From contig NW_024881295.1 of assembly GCF_018691265.1 (NCBI RefSeq), forward strand, positions 12,382,314 through 12,446,313: a DNA stretch of 64,000 bases, given 5' to 3'. The notes under the pieces were generated by a model. That model made no database searches and was not told the origin of the DNA. It saw nothing but the letters and a program-made list of their open reading frames with translations. How positions within the stretch are numbered: position 1 is the stretch's first letter; each line of letters starts with the position of its first letter. Below are positions 62,740 through 64,000 of the stretch, in pieces. Both the position numbers and the translations under genes were made by a program. Origin of the DNA: Tyto alba (Eukaryota > Chordata > Aves > Strigiformes > Tytonidae).

Positions 62740-63080
62740 AAACAGTACAGAAGCGCATTTAAACAGGCGCCACGGAGGCATTTACATAATTACCTAACGT
62801 GCAAGGTCACAGCGTGCTGTACTAAATCTTTCATGTATTGTAAACAGGCAATTTCTGCAGGACAAAAGCATAGGCAACATTGTTTTGCTCACCTATTATA
62901 GTGGTCTCATCAAGAGCATCATTACAAGAACAGGATATGTGATTAGAGAGGAAAATAATATAAATTTCATCCTCCTCCAGCATAACTGGAAGCATGGTGG
63001 TGGCCCTGCTTTTCATTACATTCAACAGATCTGTGATGGTTTTGGTCAAAGTTTCTGTCACAATTAGCTGCTTTCAGAAA
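62740..63080. promoter_or_regulatory. Candidate conserved block, partly open on the minus strand
   Basis: The texture is unlike the surrounding intron-type DNA: no homopolymers and well-mixed words, including an extended nuclear-receptor half-site (GCAAGGTCA, near 62,802-62,812) and ACATAATTACC. Its right half overlaps the exon-like block at 62,893-63,067. It could be an exon with flanking conserved sequence or a purely regulatory element. Confidence 0.25.
62893..63067 (-). CDS. Candidate internal coding exon (175 nt)
   Basis: On the minus strand an acceptor (TTTTGAATATTTTCTGAAAGCAG, modest pyrimidine tract) precedes 175 nt that end ATAATAG at a GTGAGC donor. From the first base the frame is open for 58 codons plus one nucleotide. 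It begins LIVTETLTKTITDLLNVMKS and includes MLPVMLEEDEIYIIFLSNH. I do not recognise the family. Both strands are open over part of it, which weakens the coding case. It could be an upstream exon of the same minus-strand gene suggested at 6.6-18.5 kb, but the distance leaves that open. Confidence 0.2.
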
Positions 63081-63500
63081 ATATTCAAAATTTTACCACC
63101 CCACGCCCCCTCCCCCCATCCTTTGCAGTACATTTCAGGACACCAGGCTTTCGCTGCCCTTCAGCAAGCCATTCCTCCTCACCGGCCACCGGCTCTCCAT
63201 CCCTCAACCCTTCTCACAGCGAGCACCATGGTTTCATTTACACAGGGCTCATGTTTCTGCCATCTGCCCACCATATTGGTGGTAAGGTTTGAAAAAGCAC
63301 AGAACAAAGCAGAGCTTGTCTCTCTCCATCAGCCAATATGAAGCCTGTACTGGCACCCAGCAGGCAGTCTCTACATCAACAACTGGTCAGTAGTCTGTGA
63401 AGGCTAAAACCAGAAAAAGATCTTCTCATTTCTAAGAAAGAATTTAAACAGAGTTGAGACTGTATCAAGAGCTGGGAAAGGGCCTATTGAAAAAGAAGGG

Positions 63501-63516
63501 AAAAAAAAAAAAAAAA
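63501..63516. repeat. Poly-A tract (A16)
   Basis: A run of 16 A followed by GACCCC. Simple repeat. Confidence 0.85.
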
Positions 63517-63729
63517 GACCCCATCAACTACATGTGCGATAAAACTAAGGCAGCACAAAAATGTTGCTGTCCAACTGACATGCAGGAACCAAAGATTTAT
63601 TCATACCCCTTCTGTGAAGCTCCTTGACTTACAGATACTCTAGTAGCCTCTCCTAATTCCAGGTATTGACTGGCTATGCTGGCACCACCTGCACATATTG
63701 CTACAGCCAGCCCCGATGTTCAGATAGCA

Positions 63730-63870
63730 ACTCTCAGTCCCCAACCTTTCCGCTGCGGCTGAGGGAGCAGCGGGGCTGGTCAGCCCACCCGTGGGAGGGC
63801 ACGGACCCAGGCAGTCCATGGGTTCAGGTTTGCAGTGCTTTAATAAATGTGCTGTCTGATCAATTGTTTT
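63730..63870 (+). other. CpG-containing GC-rich patch followed by AATAAA
   Basis: A short GC-rich segment with several CpGs (tccgctgcggctgagggagc) is followed about 60-100 bp later by CTTTAATAAATGTG and then T/G-rich sequence. That order is what a 3' end or an LTR R-U5 junction would show. I could not match it to the two LTR copies or to a gene. Weak. Confidence 0.15.
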
Positions 63871-64000
63871 TGACTGGTGCAGTTGCATCATAGCCCTGCT
63901 AATGGCATCACAGTGGAAGTTCTGTCACAGTCATACTTTCCTGTTACAGCAGGCAGGAAGAAAAGACAACTACTCGGAAGAAACCATAATTAAAAAGCAA

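Noticed and set aside
1..64000. CRISPR arrays, bacterial operons, tRNA or rRNA genes
   Set aside because: No regularly spaced direct repeats, no Shine-Dalgarno-led gene runs and no cloverleaf or rRNA signatures seen. The repeat content is avian nuclear.

Overview
The window looks like nuclear DNA from a bird. It is AT-leaning and CpG-poor, full of poly-A/T tracts, and has no operon-like spacing or long coding runs. The diagnostic repeats are chicken-repeat-1 (CR1) LINE fragments carrying the typical CR1 3' end, plus two ~1.05 kb solo LTRs of an avian ERV family. There are no primate-type Alu or L1 repeats. I could not name any gene here, and the whole window reads as intronic or intergenic sequence.

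Layout. 1-9.5 kb is mostly unique AT-rich DNA with a MIR-like relic and one exon-like block on the minus strand (6,636-6,737). A short CR1 3' end lies at 9.5 kb. Solo LTR copy 1 occupies 13,020-14,043. From 14 to 21.5 kb the sequence is mostly unique, with three more minus-strand exon-like blocks (17,124-17,242; 17,428-17,444; 18,439-18,500). A diverged, internally deleted CR1 spans 21,505-22,290 and still shows the reverse-transcriptase FADD motif. From 22.3 to 32.2 kb the sequence is unique apart from a large AAAC-type microsatellite and an AT repeat. Solo LTR copy 2 occupies 32,200-33,272. From 33 to 64 kb the sequence is mostly unique, with two CR1 3' ends (35.2 and 37.7 kb), several MIR-like relics, long A-tracts, a 52-bp alternating purine/pyrimidine tract (46.4 kb), and several blocks that look like conserved non-coding elements (41, 51, 55.7 and 62.8-63.1 kb).

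The only coding hypothesis I can offer is a minus-strand gene with large introns. Five blocks with consensus-like splice sites at 18.5, 17.44, 17.24, 12.57 and 6.7 kb join without a frame break. A sixth block at 62.9-63.1 kb is also open on the minus strand. Pseudo-exons are common in vertebrate introns and I selected these by eye, so they are leads and not gene calls. Most other open frames in the window are short and look like chance.
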